Assembly (NCBI GenBank): GCA_026414245.1
Contig: JAOAJJ010000024.1
Span: 1 to 11,276 of the forward strand
From: Candidatus Bathyarchaeota archaeon
GTDB lineage: Archaea; Thermoproteota; Bathyarchaeia; Bathyarchaeales; DTEX01
Length of the DNA stretch: 11,276 nt
Reading direction: 5' to 3'
A program made the translations under genes and the position numbers. Shown here in pieces: positions 1 to 7,464 of this stretch. A model generated the notes under the pieces. The model was not told where the DNA came from. It worked only from the letters and a program-made list of their open reading frames with translations, and searched no databases. Numbering within the stretch: the first letter of the stretch is position 1; each line of letters begins with the position of its first letter.

Positions 1-587
1 GATTTGGGGTTAAAGTCTCACTTGGACATACCGACGCAACTTATGAGCAGGCGTTAAGCGCAATTAAAGCCGGTGCAAACATTATAACACACCTGTTTAA
101 TGGCATGCGGGGTTATCATCACCGCGAACCGGGGATAATAGGCGCAGCGTTAACTACGGATGTTTACGCTGAAGTAATAGTTGACTTTATTCATTTGCAT
201 CCAGCAACAGTGGATTTAACGGTGAAGTGTAAAGGTCCGGGCAAGACGATTCTGGTGAGTGACGCTACACCCGGAGCAGGTCTACCTGACGGCATATACA
301 CGCTTGGACCTAGCAAAGTTATTGTGAGAGATGGTGTAGCGAGAACAGAGGAAGGGGGTTTGGCTGGGAGCACTCTGATGCTTATAAATGCTGTACGAAA
401 TATGGTGAGAATAGGGTTGCCTTTAAATGATGCTTTTAGGATGGCTACGTCTACACCCTGTGATGCCATGTGTATTAAAGGCTTGGGTAGAGTTGCCAGA
501 GGTTGCAGGGCAGATCTATTAATATTAAATAAGCGTCTGGAAATTTTAGAAATATATTCTAACGGAGAAATATGCGAGATAAATTAG
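1..587 (+). CDS. nagA: N-acetylglucosamine-6-phosphate deacetylase, 3' part (5' end outside window)
   Basis: Amidohydrolase-fold enzyme that removes the acetyl group from GlcNAc-6-phosphate to give glucosamine-6-phosphate in cytosolic amino-sugar metabolism. The reading frame is open from position 3 and gives 194 residues of the C-terminal half; full-length family members have roughly 380. Visible motifs, numbered from the first codon here, are GHTDA (8-12) and THLFNGM (29-35), which carry the two metal-binding histidines, then HREPG, then an HLHP stretch, then VSDA (85-88) with the catalytic aspartate, and LAGSTL near residue 120. The usual HLFNAM reads HLFNGM and the usual DGxHLHP reads DFIHLHP, both mild changes. 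The reading frame ends in TAG at 585-587. A T-rich stretch follows. The next gene is convergent, so nagA is the last gene of its transcript. The family call is firm; substrate range in this archaeon is inferred. Confidence 0.9.
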   Translation, partial: FGVKVSLGHTDATYEQALSAIKAGANIITHLFNGMRGYHHREPGIIGAALTTDVYAEVIVDFIHLHPATVDLTVKCKGPGKTILVSDATPGAGLPDGIYTLGPSKVIVRDGVARTEEGGLAGSTLMLINAVRNMVRIGLPLNDAFRMATSTPCDAMCIKGLGRVARGCRADLLILNKRLEILEIYSNGEICEIN

Positions 588-719
588 AGATATCCTCAAT
601 TAACCTAAATAATTTAATACTCTTTTACTCCACCATTATTTTTGAAAGATGAAGTGTTATCAGTTATCCTTTAACTCGCAGTCTTCTCCAGCCGTGCTCT
701 CTCAAGAAAGTTTGAGCGC
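588..719. terminator. Convergent terminator region between nagA and the wHTH gene
   Basis: This 132-base spacer lies between two convergent stop codons. For the plus-strand gene there are T-rich tracts at about 619-626 and 639-646, which fits archaeal T-tract termination. For the minus-strand gene there is a small hairpin at 701-716 (arms CTCAA and TTGAG, six-base loop). I see no coding sequence here. The assignment is by position and base composition only. Confidence 0.35.
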
Positions 720-1151
720 TTAGCTTCTGGAGAATAAATTGAAAGATTTGTCTACTGATTCGGCAATTCTACATAGGTCCTCGAAGACCCGATTTATATC
801 GCGTTGCATCTCTTCAATCGTTGTCTTTAGGCTTCTACCCCTCAACTTATATTTTCCTTCATGATATATTACGAGCCCACTTCTAATCATTTTATTCAGG
901 TGATGCACCATTGTCCCTCTGGTCGAAGATAGCTTCGCGGCGAGCTCATCGCTTGTAAGCCCCCTATTTTCACATGCGGCTTCGAGCAGCAATTTTAGTA
1001 TTCGAAACGCCGTCTTCCTCTTATCTCTAGGCTCTAAGAAGCCTAAACTTTTACATAACCATTCTAAATCTTTCTCCGGGTCTACCTTCGGCAGCGGGCG
1101 TATAGCCAATATTTTATATCCCGCGAGTGCGCCTTCCTCTAGTAGTGACAT
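720..1151 (-). CDS. Winged-helix (ArsR/MarR-like) transcriptional regulator, divergent from thermosome
   Basis: A 143-residue DNA-binding protein. A winged helix-turn-helix spans about residues 46-105: helices around AFRILKLLLEA, a turn with LTSDELAAKL, the recognition helix TRGTMVHHLNKMIRSGLV (78-95) and a basic wing, YHEGKYKLRG (96-105). Residues 108-135 form a charged amphipathic helix typical of dimerisation. There is no visible metal or ligand site. The short N-terminal extension with WLCKSLGFLEPRDK resembles archaeal HTH proteins of similar size that I cannot name. The start is ATG at 1149-1151, with a GAGGAG ribosome binding site (minus strand, 1163-1168). The gene is divergent from the thermosome gene across 119 bases, which suggests, but does not prove, that it controls the chaperonin, in the way Phr and HSR1 control heat-shock genes in other archaea. 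It is not a close match to either by eye. Confidence 0.8.
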   Translation of the reverse strand: MSLLEEGALAGYKILAIRPLPKVDPEKDLEWLCKSLGFLEPRDKRKTAFRILKLLLEAACENRGLTSDELAAKLSSTRGTMVHHLNKMIRSGLVIYHEGKYKLRGRSLKTTIEEMQRDINRVFEDLCRIAESVDKSFNLFSRS

Positions 1152-1204
1152 GTTAACTAGTTTCTCCTCTAAATCAACTTTAAGTCTTCTTGTTTACAAT
1201 TTTC

Positions 1205-1219
1205 AGTTTTAGTAAAACT
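1205..1219. promoter_or_regulatory. Perfect 15-base palindrome next to the thermosome TATA box (operator candidate)
   Basis: The sequence AGTTTTAGTAAAACT reads as two 7-base arms, AGTTTTA and TAAAACT, around a central G. It abuts and partly overlaps the BRE/TATA position of the thermosome promoter, so a dimeric regulator bound here would block TBP/TFB. The divergent wHTH protein encoded at 720-1151 is the obvious candidate ligand. The palindrome is seen directly; its role is inferred. Confidence 0.5.
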
Positions 1220-1262
1220 TATATTTTTCTATTTTAGTTAGAAGGTATCTGATATAAGGAGG
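1218..1262 (+). promoter_or_regulatory. Thermosome promoter (TATA) and strong Shine-Dalgarno
   Basis: A TATA-like element, CTTATATTTT, lies at 1218-1227, preceded by the purine-rich GTAAAA as a BRE candidate. With usual archaeal spacing, transcription would start near 1248. A strong Shine-Dalgarno, AAGGAGG, at 1256-1262 sits eight bases before the ATG at 1271. Read on the minus strand the same TATA (AAAATATAAG) could serve the divergent regulator, with a leader of about 45 bases. Confidence 0.5.
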
Positions 1263-1270
1263 AAACGTGT

Positions 1271-2917
<1,647 letters not shown>

Positions 2918-2999
2918 AAAATAAAAATTGTTTAATGTATCTAAATCCCGATTTACTTACTTTTTATTTGTTTAATTTGTTCTAAGGCATGAGTATTTC
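2918..2999 (+). promoter_or_regulatory. Thermosome T-tract terminator and leaderless promoter of the radical SAM gene
   Basis: The 82-base spacer is AT-rich. A T-rich run, CTTTTTATTTGTTT (2960-2973), could end the thermosome transcript. TTTAATTT at 2971-2978 is centred 25 bases before position 3000, so a transcript from this TATA would begin at or next to the ATG of the radical SAM gene; no Shine-Dalgarno is present. A leaderless mRNA is inferred. Confidence 0.4.
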
Positions 3000-4013
3000 A
3001 TGGTTAGAGTGGTTTTTGAGTTTTCTGAACCCATCCCGCTTTTAGGTTGCATCGCTTTTGGCTTAATTGACAGGGGGACAAACCTGATTCAAATCCGCCC
3101 GGTTACAACGTGCCCGCTCTCATGTATATTCTGCTCAACTGACGCTGGACCAAAGTCTAAACGTAGGCGCACCGAGTATATTGTCCCACTGGACTATCTC
3201 ATCGGATGGTTTAAGAGAGTTGCCGCTTTTAAAGGTGAACGTAATATAGAGGCTCACATCGATACTGTGGGAGACCCTCTGACTTACCCGATGATAGTTG
3301 ACCTGGTTTCCGGCTTAAATAATGTTAAAGGTGTTGAGGTTATTTCGATGCAAACCCATGGGTCAACTTTGACGGAGAAGATTCTCAACGATCTTTCGGA
3401 CGCCGGATTAACGAGAATAAACCTCTCGATAGATGCTTTAGACCCCGACCTAGCGAGAAATCTATCTGGAGCAGATTGGTATAATCCATCTAGAATCATT
3501 GATTTAATGCACCACATAGTTTCAAACACTAAAATAGATCTACTTATTGCGCCGGTTTGGATCCCGGGAGTAAATGATGCTGAAATACCTAAGATAATTA
3601 AACTCGCGAAGGAGATTGGGGCTGGGAAAAGATTTCCTCCATTGGGCATACAAAAGTATCTTACTCATAAACATGGTCGAAAAGTTAAGGGTATCAGGCC
3701 GATCTCGTGGAGAAAATTTTATGGGCAGCTTAAGCGATGGGAAGATTGGTTCGGCATTAAACTTATTTTAAGTCCAGAAGATTTCGGGATACATAGGCGT
3801 CCAGCGCTTTCAATACCATATAGGCGCTCTCAAATCATCCGAGTTAAAGTTGTTGGACCTGGATGGCTTAGAGGGGAAGCGTTAGCCGTAGCGGATAAAT
3901 TTGATAGAAGTGTAACACTATTAAACGCTGACAACATACCGGTTGGATCGAAAGTTAAGGCACGTATACTATCCAATAAAGATAACATTTTCGTCGCTGA
4001 AGCCATAATTTAA
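3000..4013 (+). CDS. Archaeal radical SAM enzyme with C-terminal TRAM-like domain, function unknown
   Basis: A 337-residue protein resembling the uncharacterised archaeal Fe-S oxidoreductases of the COG2100 type (from memory). The CPLSCIFC motif supplies C38, C42 and C45, the Cx3Cx2C ligands of the SAM-cleaving [4Fe-4S] cluster. HIDTVGDPLTYP (87-98) sits where radical SAM enzymes bind the SAM amino group, and RINLSIDALDPD (139-150) follows in the partial TIM barrel. Residues about 278-337 (IRVKVVGPG through KVKARILSNKDNIFVAEA) look like a TRAM domain, an RNA-binding beta-barrel found in MiaB-type tRNA methylthiotransferases and TRM2. This makes an RNA or ribosome modification role the leading inference, but no substrate is known. 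No second Cys cluster for an auxiliary Fe-S centre is evident. The next gene encodes a B3/4 tRNA-editing-like domain, which also points to tRNA biology. The start at 3000 is supported by a TATA box at leaderless spacing. Confidence 0.85.
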   Translation: MVRVVFEFSEPIPLLGCIAFGLIDRGTNLIQIRPVTTCPLSCIFCSTDAGPKSKRRRTEYIVPLDYLIGWFKRVAAFKGERNIEAHIDTVGDPLTYPMIVDLVSGLNNVKGVEVISMQTHGSTLTEKILNDLSDAGLTRINLSIDALDPDLARNLSGADWYNPSRIIDLMHHIVSNTKIDLLIAPVWIPGVNDAEIPKIIKLAKEIGAGKRFPPLGIQKYLTHKHGRKVKGIRPISWRKFYGQLKRWEDWFGIKLILSPEDFGIHRRPALSIPYRRSQIIRVKVVGPGWLRGEALAVADKFDRSVTLLNADNIPVGSKVKARILSNKDNIFVAEAII

Positions 4014-4040
4014 CTTAATATTGGAGTGTTAATAGAGAAA

Positions 4041-4052
4041 TTAAAATATTTA
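4041..4052 (+). promoter_or_regulatory. TATA box for the B3/4 gene (near-leaderless)
   Basis: TTAAAATATTTA is centred about 33 bases ahead of the ATG at 4080, so transcription would start a few bases before the start codon. The spacer lacks a convincing Shine-Dalgarno (only AGGGTTTAGG). This suggests B3/4-pyrF can be transcribed apart from the radical SAM gene. Confidence 0.4.
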
Positions 4053-4079
4053 GCAATAATGATTTCTAGGGTTTAGGCT

Positions 4080-4757
4080 ATGCGCATACATATTAATGAG
4101 AGAATTAGGGTGGATTTCCCAGACCTTAAGGTTTTAGCCACCATTATAGAAGGCTTGAAGGTCAAAAATGAAGACCCGAATCTTGAACTATTAAAAAACG
4201 AGGTCATAAAGGAAGCTAAATCCAAATATAGAATTGAATCACTTAAAGATGCCCCGAGCTTCAAGGCTTATAGAGAATTTTTCTGGAGGATTGGGATAGA
4301 TCCAACTAAAAGTAGGCCGGCTGCAGAAGCCCTGATGAGAAGGGTGCTTTTAGATAACCCGCTGCCAAAGATCAATACGTTTGTTGACTCACTTAATTTA
4401 GCTTCTTTAAAGTCTGAAGTCGCTATAGGATCCTTCGACTTAGACAAGGTTTCCGGAGAACTTGTAGTTATAAGATACGCGGATAGGGGTGAGGTTTTTC
4501 ATGGGATAGGTATGAGCCAACCCATCGTGCTTAAAGGACGTGAAATAGTGATTTCAGACGATATGGGTGTAATAGCCATTTATCCACATAGAGATTCTGA
4601 GCGCACGAAGATAACTGAAGCTACCCGGAGGATCCTACTAGTTTTCTGCAGGGTTCCAGGCATAGATGCAAGTATGCTTCTGGAAGCGATGAACTTTACT
4701 ACAAGTTTAATAACTAGATTCTGCGGCGGATCTATTAAGTCCATAGAGGTTGAGTAG
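4080..4757 (+). CDS. Free-standing B3/4 (PheRS beta editing-like) domain protein
   Basis: A 225-residue protein of the COG3382 type: the B3/4 domain that in bacterial and archaeal/eukaryotic phenylalanyl-tRNA synthetase beta subunits hydrolyses Tyr-tRNA(Phe), here as a solo protein. Recognisable elements are FKAYREFFWRIGIDPTKSRP (61-80), the NPLPKINTFVDSLNLASL stretch (93-110), VAIGSFDLDKVSG (114-126), the GEVFHGIG loop (137-144) and a late IAIYPHRDSERTKITEATRR segment (165-184). There are no synthetase catalytic or tRNA-anticodon modules. Family knowledge suggests trans-editing of a misacylated tRNA or hydrolysis of a related ester; neither is shown here. The stop codon is one base before the pyrF start codon, so the two are probably cotranscribed and translationally coupled, although no metabolic link is evident. 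The start matches family length and a near-leaderless promoter. Confidence 0.85.
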   Translation: MRIHINERIRVDFPDLKVLATIIEGLKVKNEDPNLELLKNEVIKEAKSKYRIESLKDAPSFKAYREFFWRIGIDPTKSRPAAEALMRRVLLDNPLPKINTFVDSLNLASLKSEVAIGSFDLDKVSGELVVIRYADRGEVFHGIGMSQPIVLKGREIVISDDMGVIAIYPHRDSERTKITEATRRILLVFCRVPGIDASMLLEAMNFTTSLITRFCGGSIKSIEVE

Positions 4758-4758
4758 G

Positions 4759-5556
4759 ATGCGGCGATTCAAGTCTCTTTTAGAAGGGGTTGAGAGAAAA
4801 AAGAATTCGAGAATAATTTTAGCCCTAGATGTTGTCGCTGAGAACCGTAAGAAGATTTTCTCTAGAAGCATACAGATACTTGACGAGGTATGTGAGTATA
4901 TATGCGCGTTAAAAATTAATCATCACCTTGTTTTACCACTTGGATTATTTAATGGCGTGAAGAGAATTCTTGACAGAGCTAAAGATCTCGAGCTGCCGGC
5001 GATAATGGACTGTAAGGCTAATGACGTTGGGAGCACAAATCGCATAATAGCGGAAAACTACTTTAAAGCCGGTTTTGACGCGATCATCGCAAACCCTTTC
5101 GTCGGCTGGGAAGATGGTCTTCAGCCGATCTTTGAGGTTGCGGAAAAAATGGGGCGCGGTGTAATACTATTGGTTTATATGAGCCATAGGTCTGCTTGGG
5201 AAGGATACGGGCAAAAAATTTATGATGAGAACACGGGGTCGATTAAACCGCAATACGTTGTCTTCGCTGAAAAGGCTTTAGCTTGGAAAGCCGACGGCGC
5301 AATAGTTGGCGCAACATACCCTGAAAAGATAAGCGAAGTCCACGCTATTCTGGGAAAGGATGTACCGATATATTCGCCAGGGGTCGGTGTGCAGGGCGGA
5401 GATCTTGAGAGAGCTATATTGGCTGGCGCTCATTACCTGATAATTGGAAGGTCGATAGTTGAAGTTAAGGAGCCTGCTGAAGCCGCTAGAAGGCTTCGGG
5501 ATGCTTCAAACAAAATCATTAACAGTATTGATTGCGGAATGAATTTAGGCAGCTGA
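4759..5556 (+). CDS. pyrF: Orotidine 5'-phosphate decarboxylase
   Basis: Decarboxylates OMP to UMP, the last step of de novo pyrimidine nucleotide synthesis, in the cytosol. The 265-residue TIM barrel shows RIILALDVV (18-26), ALKINHHL with the first lysine (50-57), the signature D84-C-K86-A-N-D89 (DxKxxD) with the catalytic Lys/Asp network, VGATYPEK (183-190), SPGVGVQGGD (206-215) and IIGRSIVE (228-235) for the phosphate. It is longer than the roughly 220-residue archaeal enzymes; the extra length includes EGYGQKIYDENTGSIKPQY (148-166), as in the longer family members. I chose ATG 4759 over the in-frame TTG at 4750: GAGGT at 4746-4750 is placed eight bases before the ATG and is partly covered by the TTG. 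The gene is one base downstream of B3/4. No other pyr gene is in the window. Confidence 0.93.
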   Translation: MRRFKSLLEGVERKKNSRIILALDVVAENRKKIFSRSIQILDEVCEYICALKINHHLVLPLGLFNGVKRILDRAKDLELPAIMDCKANDVGSTNRIIAENYFKAGFDAIIANPFVGWEDGLQPIFEVAEKMGRGVILLVYMSHRSAWEGYGQKIYDENTGSIKPQYVVFAEKALAWKADGAIVGATYPEKISEVHAILGKDVPIYSPGVGVQGGDLERAILAGAHYLIIGRSIVEVKEPAEAARRLRDASNKIINSIDCGMNLGS

Positions 5557-5638
5557 CCTTAGATGTCCGTCCATTAGTCATCGGTGGCTTCCCAGCAACG
5601 GGTTTCCTCATCGGCCAGCTGCAGTATTTAAGTTTTTC
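5549..5638. other. GC-rich island with 7-base terminal inverted repeat, then T-rich tract, 3' of pyrF
   Basis: The segment 5549-5622 is markedly GC-richer than other spacers here and is bounded by GCAGCTG (5549-5555, overlapping the pyrF stop) and CAGCTGC (5616-5622), a 7-bp stem with a 60-base interior. Inside are a CCC/GGG hairpin (5591-5602) and TCATCGG twice (5578-5584, 5608-5614). On the minus strand these give two CGATGA boxes that loosely recall C/D sRNA C boxes, but no CTGA D boxes are in place. T-rich sequence at 5627-5638 could terminate pyrF. It may be a terminator/attenuator, an unassigned small RNA, or chance. The 74-base span is tRNA-sized but lacks a T-arm GTTC motif. Confidence 0.3.
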
Positions 5639-5672
5639 AGTGGCAGATTAAAAAGTTTCCCCATAGTTTTAA

Positions 5673-5828
5673 CTAGATCTTTTGTTTAGACCATAGTTCA
5701 CGCTTCAATAAATCTCTTACAGCGGTTCTTATAGCGGCGCTTCTGCTGGGATACATGTTCTGTCTAACTAGCTCATCTAAGCCCTCAAGGTAGGCTTCGG
5801 GGAGCAGAACTGTTACGAGCTTCATCAT
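5673..5828 (-). CDS. Small ribbon-helix-helix (CopG/Arc-like) DNA-binding protein
   Basis: A 51-residue protein on the minus strand, stop TAG at 5673-5675. The N-terminal strand KLVTVLLPEAYLEGLDELV (3-21) is followed by a turn with MYPSRSAAIR and a second helix ending VRDLLKREL, the classic RHH layout (strand, helix A, SRSxAIR turn, helix B). RHH proteins dimerise through the strand and insert it in the DNA major groove; most are repressors or antitoxins. Two ATG codons are adjacent (5826-5828 and 5823-5825). The excellent Shine-Dalgarno GAGGTG (minus strand, 5834-5839) is five bases from the first and eight from the second, so the second is slightly preferred by spacing. A TATA-like GATTTAAATT at 5881-5890 gives a roughly 30-base leader. 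There is no toxin partner beside it. DNA targets are unknown; the neighbouring noncoding region is one possibility. Confidence 0.8.
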   Translation of the reverse strand: MMKLVTVLLPEAYLEGLDELVRQNMYPSRSAAIRTAVRDLLKRELWSKQKI

Positions 5829-6060
5829 AAATACACCTCAATATCTCCATCTCTTGCTTAATATCTGTATATTACTGGGAAATTTAAATCTTAGATTTGA
5901 TTTAGCCTAAAATAATTGAGTTCAGCATGCCTTAAACGTTGGTTTGACAATGTATTTTTATATGAAAATTGAAAAATTGATGGAGATCCGCTCAGACATT
6001 TTCAAGGCGCTTTGCCACTTTAACGTAGTATGCTAGTATTTTCTAATGAATTTCAAATGC

Positions 6061-6083
6061 TAAAACTAATAGTAAAACTTACT
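6061..6083. repeat. TAAAACT direct repeats and AGTAA/TTACT inverted repeat
   Basis: TAAAACT occurs at 6061-6067 and 6073-6079, a 12-base period. The second copy lies inside the inverted repeat AGTAA-AAC-TTACT (6071-6083). The 12-mer TAGTAAAACTTA at 6070-6081 is identical to positions 1210-1221 in the thermosome promoter, which includes half of the operator palindrome. A single 12-mer match can occur by chance in a window this size; both copies being intergenic makes it mildly suggestive of a shared binding site. Confidence 0.35.
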
Positions 6084-6127
6084 CGGCTTAATACTGAGGC
6101 GGATGGGGAGCTCTAGCTTCTCTATCC
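6082..6127 (+). other. Tandem hairpins, possible structured RNA
   Basis: A 5-bp hairpin (6082-6086 with 6094-6098, one G-U) is followed by a stronger one at 6101-6127: GGATGGGGA pairs with TCTCTATCC through G-C, A-T and G-U pairs, then AGCT pairs with AGCT around a short loop with one bulge. It is G/C-richer than its surroundings, lies over 80 bases upstream of the guaA-B TATA box, and so is unlikely to be a guaA-B leader. I see no matching canonical C/D or H/ACA boxes. Confidence 0.3.
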
Positions 6128-6214
6128 ATTCATATAGTTAAGCGTTACTATGATTTTCACCTATTGGAAAGATTAGGGTTGTTATGTGTATCTGCCAAAA
6201 AACTTATTGTTTAG

Positions 6215-6252
6215 ATTTAAAAAGCTATCTGTTAGCGCTTAGACAGGAAGTG
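6215..6252 (+). promoter_or_regulatory. guaA-B promoter and Shine-Dalgarno
   Basis: The TATA-like ATTTAAAAA at 6215-6223 predicts a start near 6245, giving a leader of about 14 bases. AGGAAGTG at 6245-6252, one mismatch from AGGAGGTG, is six bases before the TTG start at 6259 and decides that unusual start codon. Confidence 0.45.
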
Positions 6253-6258
6253 TGAAAG

Positions 6259-7455
6259 TTGGAGAAGTTTGATCCTAAAGGCTTCGTTGAAAGGCAGGTT
6301 AAAGAGATTAAGCGGATTATTGGCGATGGTAGGGCGCTTATAGCGGTCTCCGGCGGCGTTGACAGCTCAACATGCGCTGTGCTGACACATATGGCTATAG
6401 GAGGCAACTTAATCTGCGTTATTCTCGACGATGCTTTCATGAGACTTAATGAGCCTGAAAAAGTAGCAGAAGCCCTTTCAAAGCCTCCACTCAACCTTCC
6501 TATTAGAATCGAACGTGTTCAGGAACGTTTCTTAAAGGCTCTCAGGGGGCTTAAAGATGCTGAAGAGAAGAGAAGGGCTTTTAGAGCAACGTTCTATGAA
6601 ACTCTAAGTGAGATAGCGAAGAGGGAAGGATGCGATTTCCTCGTTCAAGGAACAATATTAGCTGACATAATTGAAACGAAGGGCGGAATAAAAACTCAGC
6701 ATAATGTTCTAGAGCAGATTGGCTTAAACACTCGCGAACTCTATGGCTTTAAGGTCGTTGAGCCCCTAGCGAGCTTACTTAAATGGCAGGTTAGGGAGGT
6801 TGCAAGATACTTAAAAATTCCACCTGAAATAAGCGAGCGCCAACCGTTTCCCGGTCCAGGGTTATCGGTCAGAGTTGTCGGCGAGGTTAGAGTTGAGAAA
6901 CTGGAGGCTCTGAAGAGGGCGACGCTCATTGTTGAGGATAAGATATCTATCTATAAGCCAAGCCAATACTTTGCAGCCATAATAGATAATAAGTTTAGGT
7001 TTACCGGTGAATCTAGGAAAATTATTGATGCTGCCGCATCATCCCTAGGCGTTAGCCCAGAAAATGTTTCTGTGAAAGTGTTTAAGGATAAAGCAACTGG
7101 AATCAGGGGTAACATGCGTAAATACGGTGACATAGTTGCTGTCAAGTGTTTAGTTGGCGGCGAAGTTTATACGGCGCCCCTAAACAGGCTTCTTGATATG
7201 CAGAAAACCATAGTAGAGGGAGAACCACGAATAGCGAGAGTATTATATTTGGTGTCTGAAGGTGAGGAAGATAAGCCGTATTCTATAGCTATTAGGGCGG
7301 TTGAAACCGAAGACTTTTTAACAGCCAACGTTGCAAACATACCTTGGAGCTGCCTGAAAAAAACGGCTGAAGAGATTCTTAGCGTCTGCCCAGAGATCTC
7401 TTCAGTCTACTTTGATGTGACGCCTAAACCTCCCGAAACAATAGAGCTGGAGTAG
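6259..7455 (+). CDS. guaAb: GMP synthase [glutamine-hydrolysing] subunit B (ATP-pyrophosphatase subunit), enlarged
   Basis: Activates XMP with ATP and aminates it to GMP, using ammonia from a separate glutaminase subunit (GuaA-A), which is not in this window. Motifs: the PP-loop SGGVDSS (31-37), QGTILADIIE (130-139), HNV (148-150), FPGPGL (197-202) and the C-terminal RAVETEDFLTA (346-356) and PKPPETIELE (389-398), which form the dimerisation/XMP domain. The start is TTG at 6259: an in-frame TGA precedes it, a near-perfect Shine-Dalgarno is six bases upstream, and the protein begins FDPKGF as in the family. At 398 residues it is longer than the roughly 310-residue euryarchaeal subunits. Compared with E. 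coli GuaA, about 80 extra residues lie between FPGPGL and the C-terminus, mainly around residues 245-275 and 298-340. The reading frame is intact, so this looks like a genuine lineage-type insertion. Confidence 0.93.
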   Translation: MEKFDPKGFVERQVKEIKRIIGDGRALIAVSGGVDSSTCAVLTHMAIGGNLICVILDDAFMRLNEPEKVAEALSKPPLNLPIRIERVQERFLKALRGLKDAEEKRRAFRATFYETLSEIAKREGCDFLVQGTILADIIETKGGIKTQHNVLEQIGLNTRELYGFKVVEPLASLLKWQVREVARYLKIPPEISERQPFPGPGLSVRVVGEVRVEKLEALKRATLIVEDKISIYKPSQYFAAIIDNKFRFTGESRKIIDAAASSLGVSPENVSVKVFKDKATGIRGNMRKYGDIVAVKCLVGGEVYTAPLNRLLDMQKTIVEGEPRIARVLYLVSEGEEDKPYSIAIRAVETEDFLTANVANIPWSCLKKTAEEILSVCPEISSVYFDVTPKPPETIELE

Positions 7456-7464
7456 AATAAGCTT

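Larger units (their letters stand above)
5829..6258. other. 430-base gene-free region between RHH gene and guaA-B
   Basis: The region contains the RHH promoter (TATA 5881-5890, minus), a possible plus-strand TATA TTTTTATA at 5955-5962, the TAAAACT repeats at 6061-6083, tandem hairpins at 6082-6127, and the guaA-B promoter near 6215. The only open frame of note is a 24-codon stretch at 5962-6036 that I do not call a gene. The region could hold a small RNA transcribed from about 5985 through the hairpins. Confidence 0.5.

Noticed and set aside
4750..4758. TTG start for pyrF adding three residues
   Set aside because: The GAGGT ribosome binding site overlaps this TTG and is correctly spaced for the ATG at 4759.
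5549..5622. tRNA gene suggested by a 7-bp terminal stem and 74-base length
   Set aside because: No GTTC T-loop, D-arm or anticodon arm can be placed on either strand, and the stem is largely the self-complementary CAGCTG occurring twice.
5962..6036. 24-codon frame whose end (SDIFKALCHFN) loosely recalls the start of ArsR regulators
   Set aside because: It is far too short for a domain and no continuation is seen in other frames. At best it is an old remnant.
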